Assembly (NCBI RefSeq): GCF_000364625.1
Contig: NZ_KB822604.1
Coordinates: forward strand, 82,387-146,386
DNA from: Pseudomonas thermotolerans DSM 14292
GTDB lineage: Bacteria; Pseudomonadota; Gammaproteobacteria; Pseudomonadales; Pseudomonadaceae
Reading direction: 5' to 3'
DNA: 64,000 nt
Shown here: positions 40,967-50,568 of the stretch, in pieces
Position numbering within the stretch: the first letter of the stretch is position 1
Layout of the letters: each line of letters begins with the position of its first letter
Program-made: the position numbers and the translations under genes
The notes under the pieces: generated by a model
Databases searched by the model: none
What the model was told of the DNA's origin: nothing
Seen by the model: only the letters and a program-made list of their open reading frames with translations

Positions 40967-42276
40967 TTAGAGCAGGGGCAGGGTGTAGCTGACGATCAGA
41001 CGGTTCTCGTCGCTGTCGGTGGTCACGTTGCCGCGCTGGGAGGCGTTGCGCCAGGAGAAGCCCAGGCCTTTCAGCGGACCGTCCTGCAGGGTGTAGTCGA
41101 GGCGGAAGTCACGCTCCCATTCCTTCAGGTCGCCATTGGCCGAGTCCACGTTGTCGCCCTTCAGGTAGACGACGCTGGCCTTCAGGCCCGGCAAGCCCAG
41201 CTTGGCGAAGTCGTAACCGTACTCGGCCAGCCAGGTGCGTTCGCCGGCGCTGAGGAACTTGCCGATCTGACGGTCGGTGATCAGGTAGGCAGTGGAGCCG
41301 TCACCCTGGTTGAGGAACGGGAAGGCGCTGTCGCCCTCGACCTGCTGGTAGCCGAGACTGGCCGAGTGGCCACCCAGGGTGTAGGTGAACAGCGCACTCC
41401 AGGTCTGGTTGTCGACTTCGCCGTCGTGCGGATCGCCAGCGTGCCAGTAGCCGTTGCTGGTGTAGCCCTCGGCGCGGCCGGCGGCACTGCCGTTCTTGCC
41501 GTCGGCGCGGCTGTCGAAGTAACGCAGGTCGGTCTTCAGGCTTCCCGGACCGATCTGCCAGTTGTGGCTGGCGCCCAGGAAGTGCTGCTTGTAGAAGTCT
41601 TCCAGGTTGCCGTAGTAGTACTGCAGGGTCAGGTCCTTGCTGACCTTCCAGTCGCCGCCGGCGAAGTAGAACTTGTTGGTGTTCTCGCTGGCGCCGGCGA
41701 TGCGCAGACCGATGTCGTCGGTGGAGCTGCGGGTCTTGGTGTGCTCCAGCTGACCGGCGGTCAGGGTCAGGTTATCGATCTCGTTGGAGGTGATCTGCCC
41801 GCCTTCGAACAGCTGCGGCAGCAGGCGGCCATCGTTGTAGGTCACCACCGGCAGCTTGGGCAGCAGGGTGCCAATGCGCGCCTCGGTCTTGGAAATGCGC
41901 AGCTTGGCGGTCGCGCCGGCCTTGCTGTATTCATGGGCCGCCTTGCCGTTGCTCTCTGTCGGGAACAGTTGGCCGGGCTTGCGGCGGTTGGCAGTATCGC
42001 CATCACCACCGCCATCGAGGCGGACGCCGAGCAGGCCGATCACGTCGACGCCCACCCCCACGGTGCCTTCGGTGAAGCCGGAGGCGTAGTTGAAGATGAA
42101 GCCCTGGCCCCATTCGTTGGCCTCGTTGCGGTTATCCGCGGTGTTCTTGTTGTTCAGGTCGTAATAGAAGTTGCGCAGGGTCAGGGAGGAGGTGCTGTCC
42201 TCGATAAAGCCGCCGGCATTCGCCTGCAGGGACAGGGCGCCAAGGGCCACGGCCAGCGCCAGGGGGACTTGTTCAT
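40967..42276 (-). pseudogene. OprD-family outer-membrane porin with a 1-base frameshift in the signal peptide
   Basis: Substrate-specific 18-strand porin type. The main frame (GTG at 42250 to 40967, 427 codons incl. stop) has the OprD body: GGFIEDSTSSLTLRNFYYD at the N-terminus, NWQIGPGSLKTDLRYFDS, and a C-terminal beta strand ending SYTLPLL. The expected start is the ATG at 42276, 5 bases after AGGAG, but from there the frame breaks in a run of five C (42262-42266 on the minus strand). One more C would give MNKSPLALAVALGALSLQANA, a perfect signal peptide. Either a sequencing error, a true null, or a slippage site. Sits in the sulfur island, so a sulfur-compound channel is plausible. Confidence 0.8.
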
Positions 42277-42583
42277 CGTGATTTGCTCCTAAGATCTTTC
42301 GCTTTCTTTTGGAATTCGTTTCGCACGACCGCTGCAGGGTCCAGGGGACCGTTTCAGTCCGGAGGCACGGCCCGCCGCCCGATCCTTACGGCGGAGGATG
42401 CGCACAGTAACCAAATTTCCATAAATCCAAAAAGAATTATTTGTTCGTTTTTTATTCCAATTCGTCCATAGCATGGACGGGATTATGCCTCGCCTGCCGG
42501 CGGACCACGCCACTGCGCGGGTTTCACCGGCGCAAGGCGCTGGCTATAAAGAATCTCTGCCTGTCCCGCCTCCGGAGTCCAAC
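42277..42583. promoter_or_regulatory. Divergent porin/dcyD control region
   Basis: 307 bp without a gene. The centre (42410-42475) is strongly A/T-rich (ATAAATCCAAAAAGAATT, TTTTTTATTCC) in a GC-rich genome and resembles the other sulfur-gene promoters in this window. No further motif was resolved. Confidence 0.5.
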
Positions 42584-43573
42584 ATGCTCGCCACCGCCCT
42601 CGCCCGCTTCCCACGTCTCGACCTGTTCGCCGCGCCCACCCCGCTGGAGCGTCTGGAACGCCTGTCCCGCCAACTCGGCCGGGACATCTGGGTCAAGCGT
42701 GACGACGCCACCTCCTTCGCCCTCGGCGGCAACAAGGTGCGCAAGCTGGAATTCCTCGCCGCTGACGCCCTGCGCCAGGGCGCCGATACCCTGGTGACCG
42801 CCGGGGCCATCCAGTCCAACCACGTGCGCCAGACCGCTGCGGTGGCCGCGCGCCTGGGCCTGGGCTGCCTGGCCCTGCTGGAGAACCCGATCGACACCGA
42901 CTCGCCGGACTACCTGGGCAACGGCAACCGCCGACTGCTCGAGCTGTTCGGCGCCGAAGTGGAGCTGGTGGACAACCTGGACGATGCCGACGCCCAGCTG
43001 CAGGCCGCCGCCGAACGCCTGCGCGCCGCCGGCAGGCGGCCCTATCTGGTGCCCATCGGCGGTTCCAACCCACTGGGCGCCCTGGGCTACGTGCGCGCCG
43101 GCCTGGAGCTGGCCGGGCAGATCGAGCGCAGCGGCAAGCGCTTCGCCGCGGTGGTGCTCGCCTCCGGCAGCGCCGGCACCCATGCCGGACTGGCCTTCGG
43201 CCTGGGCCACGCGCTGCCCGGCACCCGGGTGGTGGGGGTCACGGTGTCGCGGCCGCAGGCCGGCCAGCGACCCAAGGTGGATGGCCTGCTGCAGGGCATC
43301 GGCACGCTGCTCGGCGTGCCCGTGCCGGAGGTGGACGTGGAGCTCTGGGACCAGTACTACGCGCCGCGCTACGGCGAGCCCAACCCCGCTTCCTGGACGG
43401 CGATCCGTCGGCTGGCCGGCAGCGAGGGCCTGCTGCTCGACCCTGTGTACACCGGCAAGGCCTTCGCCGGGCTGCTGGACGGCATCGAGCGCCAGTCCTT
43501 CGCCGAGGGGCCGCTGCTGTTCCTGCACACCGGTGGTTCGCCGGCGCTGTTCGCCTATGCGTGCCCATCCTGA
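42584..43573 (+). CDS. dcyD: D-cysteine desulfhydrase
   Basis: PLP enzyme (ACC deaminase/tryptophan synthase beta fold), 329 residues, splitting D-cysteine to pyruvate, sulfide and ammonia. PLP Lys lies in [15 protein letters not shown] (about residue 51), followed by [19 protein letters not shown] and [23 protein letters not shown] precedes the ATG at 42584. Next to the cystine uptake genes, as in other bacteria with dcyD-fliY-yecS-yecC clusters. Confidence 0.92.
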   Translation: MLATALARFPRLDLFAAPTPLERLERLSRQLGRDIWVKRDDATSFALGGNKVRKLEFLAADALRQGADTLVTAGAIQSNHVRQTAAVAARLGLGCLALLENPIDTDSPDYLGNGNRRLLELFGAEVELVDNLDDADAQLQAAAERLRAAGRRPYLVPIGGSNPLGALGYVRAGLELAGQIERSGKRFAAVVLASGSAGTHAGLAFGLGHALPGTRVVGVTVSRPQAGQRPKVDGLLQGIGTLLGVPVPEVDVELWDQYYAPRYGEPNPASWTAIRRLAGSEGLLLDPVYTGKAFAGLLDGIERQSFAEGPLLFLHTGGSPALFAYACPS

Positions 43574-43631
43574 TCGGAGCACTGATAAATAACCAGGTGC
43601 GCACTTAAGATAATTTTTAATTATTTATACG

Positions 43632-43655
43632 AATAAGAGAGCTGGCCCTATAGTC
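43632..43655 (+). promoter_or_regulatory. Putative sulfur-starvation promoter of the cystine transporter
   Basis: GAATAA (43632) and TATAGT (43650-43655) enclose GAGAGCTGGCCC, nearly the same as the sbp promoter (AAAGCTAGCCT between the same hexamers). An A/T-rich block (TTTTTAATTATTTATA) lies just upstream. Confidence 0.5.
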
Positions 43656-43715
43656 GCAATTCCCAAGAGTTGACCTAACCTGCTAAACACCATCTTCAGC
43701 CGAAGGGGTCTATCG

Positions 43716-44513
43716 ATGCGCCTTACCGCCCTCCGCCGCCGTTTCCTGCTCGGCAGCCTGAGCCTGCTGCTCGGCGCCAGTCTCAGCCTCCCGACCCTCG
43801 CCGCCGACCTGCTTGAACAGATCCAGGCCAAGGGCAGCATCAAGATCGGTCTGGAAGGCACCTACCCGCCGTTCAACTACCAGGACGAAAGCGGCCGGCT
43901 GACCGGTTTCGAGGTGGAGTTCGCCGAGGCCCTGGCCAGGGAACTGGGGGTGAAGGCCGAGTTCCAGCCGACCAAGTGGGACGGCATCCTCGCCGCTCTG
44001 GAGTCCGGGCGCCTGGATGCGGTGATCAACCAGGTGACCATCACCGAGGAGCGCAGTCGCAAGTACGACTTCTCCACCCCCTACACGGTCTCCGGCATCC
44101 AGGCCATGGCGCGCAAGGACAACGCCGCGCAGTTCACCGGCCCACGCAGCCTGGCCGGCAAGAAGGTCGGCGTCGGCCTGGGCACCAACTACGAGCAGTG
44201 GCTGAAGGAGAACGTGCCGGGCGCCGTGATCAAGACCTACGACGACGACCCCACCAAGCTCCAGGACCTGCGCTTCGGTCGCATCGACGCCATCCTGATC
44301 GACCGCCTGGCTGCCTTCGACATGGTCGAGAAGACCGGCGGTCAGCTGGTGGTGGCCGGTCAGCCGTTCTCCCGCCAGGAGGCCGGGGTGGCCCTGCGCA
44401 AGGGCAACGCGGAGCTGCTGGCGGCGATCAACCGGGCGATCGCCAAGCTGCGCGCCGACGGCACCCTCGGGCAGCTCTCCGAGAAATGGTTCAAGGCTGA
44501 CGTCACCCAATGA
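43716..44513 (+). CDS. tcyJ: Periplasmic cystine-binding protein
   Basis: Receptor of an L-cystine ABC importer (FliY type), 265 residues. Signal peptide RFLLGSLSLLLGASLSLPTLAA; body with IKIGLEGTYPPFNYQDESG, GFEVEFAEALARELG, DAVINQVTITEERSRKYDFS and GRIDAILIDRLAAFDM. Stop overlaps the permease start by 4 bases. Ligand inferred from similarity and the dcyD neighbour. Confidence 0.88.
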   Translation: MRLTALRRRFLLGSLSLLLGASLSLPTLAADLLEQIQAKGSIKIGLEGTYPPFNYQDESGRLTGFEVEFAEALARELGVKAEFQPTKWDGILAALESGRLDAVINQVTITEERSRKYDFSTPYTVSGIQAMARKDNAAQFTGPRSLAGKKVGVGLGTNYEQWLKENVPGAVIKTYDDDPTKLQDLRFGRIDAILIDRLAAFDMVEKTGGQLVVAGQPFSRQEAGVALRKGNAELLAAINRAIAKLRADGTLGQLSEKWFKADVTQ

Positions 44514-45178
44514 TCGAGACCAGCCTGCAACTGGTCCTGGACTCCGCCCCCTTCCTGCTCAAGGGGGCGGTCTACACCATAGTGCTGAGCATCGGCGGCA
44601 TGTTCTTCGGCCTGCTGCTGGGCTTCGTGCTGGCCCTCTCGCGCCTCTACGGCGTAGCGCCGCTGCGCGGCCTGGCGCGGGTCTACGTGTCCTTCTTCCG
44701 CGGCACCCCGCTGCTGGTCCAGCTGTTCATGATCTATTACGGCCTGCCGCAGCTGGGCATCCAGCTGGAGCCGCTGCCGGCGGCGTTGATCGGCTTCTCC
44801 CTGAACATGGCCGCCTACACCTCGGAGATCCTCCGCGGCGCCATCGCCTCCATCGACCGCGGCCAGTGGGAGGCCGCCGCCAGCATCGGCATGACCCGCA
44901 CGCAGACCCTGTACCGGGCGATCCTCCCGCAGGCCGCGCGCACCGCGCTGCCGCCCTTGGGCAACAGCTTCATCTCGCTGGTCAAGGACACCGCCCTGGC
45001 CGCCACCATCCAGGTGCCGGAACTATTCCGCCAGGCGCAGTTGATCACCGCGCGGACCTTCGAGATCTTCACCATGTACCTCGCCGCCGCGCTGCTCTAC
45101 TGGGCGCTGGCCAGCGTCCTGGCCTACGGCCAGGGGCGCCTGGAGGCGCGCGCCAACCGCCACGAACTGGATTCCTGA
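44510..45178 (+). CDS. tcyL: Cystine ABC transporter permease
   Basis: A 222-residue polar amino acid permease (YecS type). Five hydrophobic spans with VYVSFFRGTPLLVQLFMIYYG and the docking loop WEAAASIGMTRTQTLYRAILPQA. Translationally coupled to both neighbours (ATGA at the start, TGATG at the end). Confidence 0.9.
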   Translation: MIETSLQLVLDSAPFLLKGAVYTIVLSIGGMFFGLLLGFVLALSRLYGVAPLRGLARVYVSFFRGTPLLVQLFMIYYGLPQLGIQLEPLPAALIGFSLNMAAYTSEILRGAIASIDRGQWEAAASIGMTRTQTLYRAILPQAARTALPPLGNSFISLVKDTALAATIQVPELFRQAQLITARTFEIFTMYLAAALLYWALASVLAYGQGRLEARANRHELDS

Positions 45179-45930
45179 TGATTTCCGTCCGCAACCTGAA
45201 GAAGGCCTTCCAGGGCCATGAGGTGCTCAAGGGCATCGACCTCGAGGTGAGCGCCGGCGAGGTGGTGGCCATCATCGGCCCCAGCGGCTCGGGCAAGACC
45301 ACCCTGCTGCGCTGCCTGAACCTGCTGGAGACGCCCAGCGGCGGGCGTATCCGGGTCGGCGACATCGAGGTCGACGCGGACCGCCCGCTCAAGCCCCAGC
45401 AGGCGCTGATCCGCCAGCTGCGCCAGCACGTCGGCTTCGTGTTCCAGAACTTCAACCTGTTCCCCCACCGCACCGCCCTGGAGAACGTCATCGAGGGTCC
45501 GCTGGTGGTCAAGAAGGAACCCCGCGCCCAGGCCGAGGAGCGCGGCCGGGCGCTACTCGCGAAGGTGGGCCTGGCAGGCAGGGAGAACGCCTACCCGAAG
45601 CGCCTCTCCGGCGGCCAGCAGCAGCGCGTGGCGATCGCCCGTGCGCTGGCCATGCAACCGGACGTGATCCTCTTCGACGAGCCCACCTCGGCACTCGACC
45701 CGGAGCTGGTCGGCGAGGTGCTCAGCACCATCCGCAGCCTGGCCGAGGAGCGCCGCACCATGGTGATCGTCACCCACGAGATGAGCTTCGCCCGCGACGT
45801 GGCCAACCGCGCGGTGTTCATCGACCAAGGACTGATCGTCGAGCAGGGCCCGGCCCGCGAGCTGTTCAGCGCACCCCGGGAAGAACGCACCCGGCAGTTC
45901 TTGCGCAAGTTCCTCGGCACCGGTCACTAG
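45178..45930 (+). CDS. tcyN: Cystine ABC transporter ATPase
   Basis: A 250-residue ATPase of the polar amino acid group (YecC type). Walker A GPSGSGKTT, Q-loop VFQNFNLFPHRT, signature KRLSGGQQQRVAIARAL, Walker B ILFDEPTSALDPE, switch VTHEMSFA. Its ATG shares one base with the permease stop. Completes the cystine import operon. Confidence 0.92.
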   Translation: MISVRNLKKAFQGHEVLKGIDLEVSAGEVVAIIGPSGSGKTTLLRCLNLLETPSGGRIRVGDIEVDADRPLKPQQALIRQLRQHVGFVFQNFNLFPHRTALENVIEGPLVVKKEPRAQAEERGRALLAKVGLAGRENAYPKRLSGGQQQRVAIARALAMQPDVILFDEPTSALDPELVGEVLSTIRSLAEERRTMVIVTHEMSFARDVANRAVFIDQGLIVEQGPARELFSAPREERTRQFLRKFLGTGH

Positions 45931-46029
45931 GGCACCTCCGCCACGCGGGAAGATCACGCGGGCATTCCCGCCGCCAGGCAATTGCCGCACAATGCGCGCC
46001 CCCGCCCTGTGCCGTACCCAGATTTGTCC

Positions 46030-47214
46030 ATGACTCCCGCCTCCCTCCTCTCCCTGCCCCTGCTGGCGCTGGCCCTCGGCGGCTTCGTCGTCGGCAGCAG
46101 CGAATTCATCATCATGGGCCTGCTCCCGGAGGTGGCCGGCGACCTTCGGGTCAGCCTGGCCGACGCCGGCCTGCTGGTCAGTGCCTACGCCCTGGGCGTA
46201 GTGATCGGCGCGCCGCTACTCGGCCCGCTGCTCGGCCGCTTGCCACGGCGTCGCGCACTGCTCTGGCTGATGGGCGCCTACGCCCTCGGCAACCTGGCCT
46301 GCGCCCTCGCCCCGGACTACCGCTGGCTGCTCGCCGCGCGCATGCTCACCGCGATCAGCCATGCCGGCTTCTTCGGCTGCGCCACCCTGCTGGCCGCCGA
46401 GCTGGCCCCAATAGAGCGCCGCGCCTCGGCCATGGCCCTGGTGCTCAGCGGGCTGACCATCGCCAACGTGCTCGGCGTCCCCCTGGGCGCCTGGCTGGGC
46501 CAGGCCACCAGCTGGCGGGTAACCTTCTTCGTGGTCGCCGGCCTCGGCCTGCTCACCTGGCTGGCCCAGCTGCTCTGGCTACCCCACGGCCAAGCCCCGC
46601 AGCGCAACGCGCAGGGCGCCTGGAGCGGCGTGCTGCGCCGCCCGGTGCTGCATGCCCTGGGCATCTGCTGCCTGTCCTCGGTGGCGCTGTTCAGCGTGTT
46701 CACCTACATCAGCCCGCTACTGCGCGAGGTGGGCGGCTACAGCGCCGAGCAGAACAACGGCGCCCTGCTGCTGTTCGGCATCGGCCTGACCCTAGGCAAC
46801 CTGCTCGGCGGGCGTCTCGCCGACCGTGGTCTGCGCCATGCCATTCCCCTGGCCCTGGGCAGCAGCGCGCTGGCCCTGCTCGGCCTCTTCGCCCTGCTCG
46901 GCCAGCCGCTGCTGCCACTCGGCCTGTTGCTGCTCTGGGGCATCGCCAGCTTCGCGATCTCCTCGCCGCTGCAGCTTTTGCTGGTGGAACAGGCCGGGGA
47001 ATCGGCCAGCCTGGCGGCGACCCTGAGCCACGCCGCCTTCAACCTCGGCAACGCCAGCGGCGCCTGGCTCGGCGGGGCCTGGCTGAGCGCCCACTACGGG
47101 CTGGCCAATCTGCCGCTGCTGGGCGTCGGGGTGCTGGTCTTGAGCGTGCTGGCCGCCCTGCCGCTGCCACCGCTGCGCGCCACTCGCGAACGTCTAGTCC
47201 GGCGTCCGGCCTAG
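46030..47214 (+). CDS. MFS transporter (DHA1-type efflux family)
   Basis: A 394-residue major facilitator with twelve predicted spans. Motif A-like loops appear as LGRLPRRRALLWLMGAYALG (between spans 2 and 3) and GGRLADRGLRHAIPLAL, and motif C-like GLTIANVLGVPLGAWLG in span 5. Resembles AraJ/YdhP-type exporters. In this place, export of cysteine or a related metabolite is possible but unproven. Convergent with the sigma54-type gene, 4-bp overlap of stops. Confidence 0.85.
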   Translation: MTPASLLSLPLLALALGGFVVGSSEFIIMGLLPEVAGDLRVSLADAGLLVSAYALGVVIGAPLLGPLLGRLPRRRALLWLMGAYALGNLACALAPDYRWLLAARMLTAISHAGFFGCATLLAAELAPIERRASAMALVLSGLTIANVLGVPLGAWLGQATSWRVTFFVVAGLGLLTWLAQLLWLPHGQAPQRNAQGAWSGVLRRPVLHALGICCLSSVALFSVFTYISPLLREVGGYSAEQNNGALLLFGIGLTLGNLLGGRLADRGLRHAIPLALGSSALALLGLFALLGQPLLPLGLLLLWGIASFAISSPLQLLLVEQAGESASLAATLSHAAFNLGNASGAWLGGAWLSAHYGLANLPLLGVGVLVLSVLAALPLPPLRATRERLVRRPA

Positions 47215-48140
47215 CCGGACAGCGCGCCGCCCAGCTCGTCGAGCAGCGTACGCAGTTCCCCCTGGCGGGCCGGATCGGCGGCCAGCCGGCGCAGCTGGGC
47301 AGCCAGCCCGGCCAGGTCCGGCGCCGGCAGGTTGAGGTGCTCAGGGCGGATCTCCGCGCCCGGGCAGACCAGCAGAGCGAAGTGGATGACGCTCTCCAGC
47401 TCGCGGGTGTTGCCTGGCCAGACGTAGGTCTCCAGCTGCTGCTGGGCGGCGCTGCTGATCAGCGGTAGCGGCAGGCGCAGACGCTGGGCGTGCACGCCGA
47501 GGAAGTACTCGGCCAGCGGCAGGATGTCGCCGATCCGCTCGCGCAACGGCGGCAGCCGCAGACGGCCTTCGTTGAGATAGAGAAACAGCCGCTCGTAGAA
47601 CTTGCCGGCGGCCACCGCCTGGGCCAGGTCGATGCTGGTGGCGGCCACCAGACGCACGTCCACCGGCTGCGCCTGGCTGGCACCGACCCGGATCACCTCG
47701 CGGGTCTCCAGGGCGGCGAGCAGCTTGCCTTGCAGCGCCAGCGGCAGGTCGCCGATCTCGTCCAGGTAGAGGGTGCCGCCGTTGGCCGAACCGAACCAGC
47801 CGGCCCGGCTGCTGGCCGCGCCGGCATGGGCGCTGGCGGTATGCCCGAACAGCTCGGCCTCGCCGTGGCTGGGGCTCAGGCTGCCGCAATTGACTGCGAC
47901 GAACAGCCCGGGCCGCTCGCTCTCGCGGTGGATGTGCCGGGCCAGCAGCTCCTTGCCAGTGCCGGTCTCGCCCTGGATCAGCACCGGCAGGCCGCTCGGC
48001 GCCAGGCGCTGCATGGCCTCGCGCAGCTGGCGCGAGCGCGGGTCGACGAACACCAGCGCCTTGGCACGGATGCTCAGCGGGCTCCTGTCGGCGTCGGGCA
48101 GGGTCAACAGCGGCTGGGCTATGTGGTTCTGATCGGTCAT
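47211..48140 (-). CDS. Degenerate sigma54-type AAA+ regulator lacking a DNA-binding domain
   Basis: A 309-residue protein with an AAA+ domain like SfnR-type enhancer-binding proteins: Walker A GETGTGKE, GGTLYLDEIGDLP (Walker B) and LPPLRERIGDILPLAEYFL. Two features needed for function are missing. The sigma54-contacting GAFTGA loop reads SAHAGA, and the protein stops right after the sensor-II region, where a Fis-type helix-turn-helix would follow. N-terminal 35 residues are not a known sensor. It may be a decaying gene or a protein with another role. Confidence 0.82.
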   Translation of the reverse strand: MTDQNHIAQPLLTLPDADRSPLSIRAKALVFVDPRSRQLREAMQRLAPSGLPVLIQGETGTGKELLARHIHRESERPGLFVAVNCGSLSPSHGEAELFGHTASAHAGAASSRAGWFGSANGGTLYLDEIGDLPLALQGKLLAALETREVIRVGASQAQPVDVRLVAATSIDLAQAVAAGKFYERLFLYLNEGRLRLPPLRERIGDILPLAEYFLGVHAQRLRLPLPLISSAAQQQLETYVWPGNTRELESVIHFALLVCPGAEIRPEHLNLPAPDLAGLAAQLRRLAADPARQGELRTLLDELGGALSG

Positions 48141-48210
48141 GGCAATGCTCCCGCCCGGGCCGGCCGCAGGGGCGACGGCCCGGGTGCTTTCCGGTCGGAT
48201 GAAAGGGGGC

Positions 48211-48792
48211 TCAGGCGCGGCGGCGGGCCTGCTGCTCGATCAGCCCCTGCAGGCGGTACAGGTAGGCGAAGCCCTGCTCCCAGCGGCGGTGCCCGGACCT
48301 CACGTTGATGTGCCCGGCGCCGGCGAGGATCGCCGTCTCGGCGCCCCAGTCGCGAGCCAGCTCCAGAACCCGCGGCACGCTGGCGGCGTGGTCGTTGTCC
48401 GAGCCGACCAACTGGGCGGGGAACGGCAGCAGCGCACGGGGGATGGGCGCGAAGTCGCGCAGCTCTGCCGGGCAACCCGGCCGCTCGACGTCCGCCGGGG
48501 CCACCAGCAGGGCGCCGCGTACCCGGGCGAGTAGTGCCGGGGACGCCTGCGCAGCCCAGTGGGCGACGGTGATGCAGCCCAGGCTGTGGGCGACCAGGAT
48601 GGCCGGGGTCGGCTCGGCGGCGACCGCCTGCTCCAGGGCGGCCACCCAGTCCAGGCGGCGCGGATTCTGCCAGTCGCGCTGCTCGACCCGCACGGCGTTG
48701 GGCAGGCTGCGCTGCCAGTGGCTCTGCCAGTGATCGTCCGGCGAGCCCTGCCAGCCGGGAAGGATCAGGTAGCGAATGCTCGGCGTGGCCAT
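48211..48792 (-). CDS. RBBP9/YdeN-family serine hydrolase
   Basis: A 193-residue small alpha/beta hydrolase. Entry motif LPGWQGSPDDHWQSHW, nucleophile Ser in ILVAHSLGCITVAHW, acid in VGSDNDHAAS and His in AGAGHINVRSGHRRWEQG. Substrate unknown. It is upstream of the sigma54-type gene with 70 bp between. The A/T-rich promoter region (48840-48900, minus-strand TTATTCC then CATATC) resembles the other sulfur promoters here. Confidence 0.87.
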   Translation of the reverse strand: MATPSIRYLILPGWQGSPDDHWQSHWQRSLPNAVRVEQRDWQNPRRLDWVAALEQAVAAEPTPAILVAHSLGCITVAHWAAQASPALLARVRGALLVAPADVERPGCPAELRDFAPIPRALLPFPAQLVGSDNDHAASVPRVLELARDWGAETAILAGAGHINVRSGHRRWEQGFAYLYRLQGLIEQQARRRA

Positions 48793-48965
48793 CTCGGCCT
48801 CCTTGGAAACGTGGGTCTCGATGGGCGCCAGTCTAGGAGGCCGGGATATGTCTGTTAAGGAATAAGAAATTATTTATTTATGCATTTTTGTTAATTTGTG
48901 ACGCGCAAGGACGCTGCCTGTGCCGCCGGCCGGGACTTCCTCGACCGGCACGGCGCTCCTAGCGC

Positions 48966-50375
48966 CTAGAGGAAGAACACCAGGTGCAGGGGCACGAACA
49001 GCGGCAGCAGGATCACCAGGGACCAGGCCATGTAGCCGAAGAAGCTCGGCATGGCCACCCCGCGCTGCTCGGCGATGGCCTTGACCATGAAGTTCGGCGC
49101 ATTGCCGATGTAGGTCATGGCCCCCATGAACACCGAGCCCATGGAGATCGCCAGCAGGGTGCCGGGCAGCTGGTGCATCAGCACCTGGGCATCGCCGGCG
49201 GCCAGGTTGAAGAACACCAGGTAGGTGGGAGCGTTGTCGAGGAAAGCGGACAGACCGCCGGACAGCCAGAAGTACCAGCCGTCGATCGGCTGGCCGTCGG
49301 CGCCGGTCACCAGGCCCACCAGCGCGGCCAGTTCGCCCGCGCTGCCGGCGCGCAGGATGGCGATGGCCGGGGCGATGGTGACGAAGATCCCGGCGAACAG
49401 CTTGGCAACCTCGAGGATAGGCCCCCAGTCGAACTCGTTACCGGCACGCACCTGCTTCGGGGTAATGGCCAGGGAGACCAGCGCCAGGCCGATCAGCAGG
49501 GCGTCACGCACCAGGTTCTGCAGCTCCACCGGAGTGCCCATGACGTCGAAGCGCACGCCCGACTGCCAGAGTCCGGAGAGCAGCACCGCGCCTACCACGC
49601 CGGCGAGCAGCAGCAGGTTCCACTTACCGTACAGGCGCAGCGGCGAGTCCGGCGAGGGGTCCCTGGGCAGCAACTCGTCCTCGCGGGCATAGAAGTGGCG
49701 GTCGAGCAGGTAAAAGACCAGCAGCAGGGCCGCGCTCAGCAGGGCCACCGGCAGGGCCATGTGCTGTACCGTCCAGAGGAAGTCGACACCCTTCAGGAAG
49801 CCGAGGAACAGCGGCGGGTCGCCCAGCGGGGTCAGGCCGCCGCCGACATTGGCCACCAGGAAGATGAAGAACACCACCACGTGCACGCGGTGCCTGCGGT
49901 TGTCGTTGGCACGCAGCAGCGGGCGGATCAGCAGCATGGCCGCCCCGGTGGTGCCCATCAGCGAGGCCAGCAGGGCGCCGATGGCCAGCAGACCGGTGTT
50001 CACCGCCGGCGAGCCGTGCAGGTTGCCCCACAGCAGGATGCCACCGGAGATGGTGTAGAGGGCGAACAGCAAGATGATGAAGGGGATGTACTCGGCAAGC
50101 AGGGCGTGGACCACCAACGCCGCGCTGTCGTGCAGGCCGTATTCGACGCAGAAGGGGATCAGGAAGGCCAGCGCCCAGGCCAGGGTGATCTTGCCGAAGT
50201 GGTTATGCCAGACATGCCCGGCGAAGATCGGCAACAAGGCGATCGACAGCAGGATGCCGACGAAGGGCACGGCCCAGAGCAGGCTCAGTACCGCCCCGTC
50301 CAGTTCGGCCGCCGCGGCCAGGCCGGGCAGGCAGAGACAGAGGGCGGCACACAGCCAGGTGCAAAGCGCTTTCAT
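48966..50375 (-). CDS. Sodium:proton antiporter-type membrane transporter (NhaD/CitMHS superfamily)
   Basis: A 469-residue polytopic protein of the ion transporter superfamily. A cleavable or anchor N-terminus (CTWLCAALCLCLPGLAAAAE) is followed by about 12 spans, with GGGLTPLGDPPLFLGFLKG and LSAFLDNAPTYLVFFN, the two conserved half-repeat hairpins. Annotated in relatives as a putative Na+/H+ antiporter; an organic anion or sulfonate role is equally possible. The ATG at 50375 was preferred to a TTG at 50387. Divergent from oscA. Confidence 0.82.
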   Translation of the reverse strand: MKALCTWLCAALCLCLPGLAAAAELDGAVLSLLWAVPFVGILLSIALLPIFAGHVWHNHFGKITLAWALAFLIPFCVEYGLHDSAALVVHALLAEYIPFIILLFALYTISGGILLWGNLHGSPAVNTGLLAIGALLASLMGTTGAAMLLIRPLLRANDNRRHRVHVVVFFIFLVANVGGGLTPLGDPPLFLGFLKGVDFLWTVQHMALPVALLSAALLLVFYLLDRHFYAREDELLPRDPSPDSPLRLYGKWNLLLLAGVVGAVLLSGLWQSGVRFDVMGTPVELQNLVRDALLIGLALVSLAITPKQVRAGNEFDWGPILEVAKLFAGIFVTIAPAIAILRAGSAGELAALVGLVTGADGQPIDGWYFWLSGGLSAFLDNAPTYLVFFNLAAGDAQVLMHQLPGTLLAISMGSVFMGAMTYIGNAPNFMVKAIAEQRGVAMPSFFGYMAWSLVILLPLFVPLHLVFFL

Positions 50376-50568
50376 ACGAATCCCCAAGCGAGAGTGGTGC
50401 CGGGCGCCAGCCGTTCAGGAGGCATTCCATTGTCCGACGGCAGCCGGTGTGCTGGCGGCGTCCCGCGGTAAAGGGCTGCATTAAAGCAGGACTGGACGGC
50501 GAGGGCGACAGCCATTCGCCCCAATCAAAACAAATTCGTATGTCAAAATTCTTAAATAGTATTTTTCA

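Noticed and set aside
48984..50471. 495-codon plus-strand frame opposite the antiporter-type gene
   Set aside because: Gln/His/Gly-rich antisense shadow of a clear polytopic membrane protein gene.
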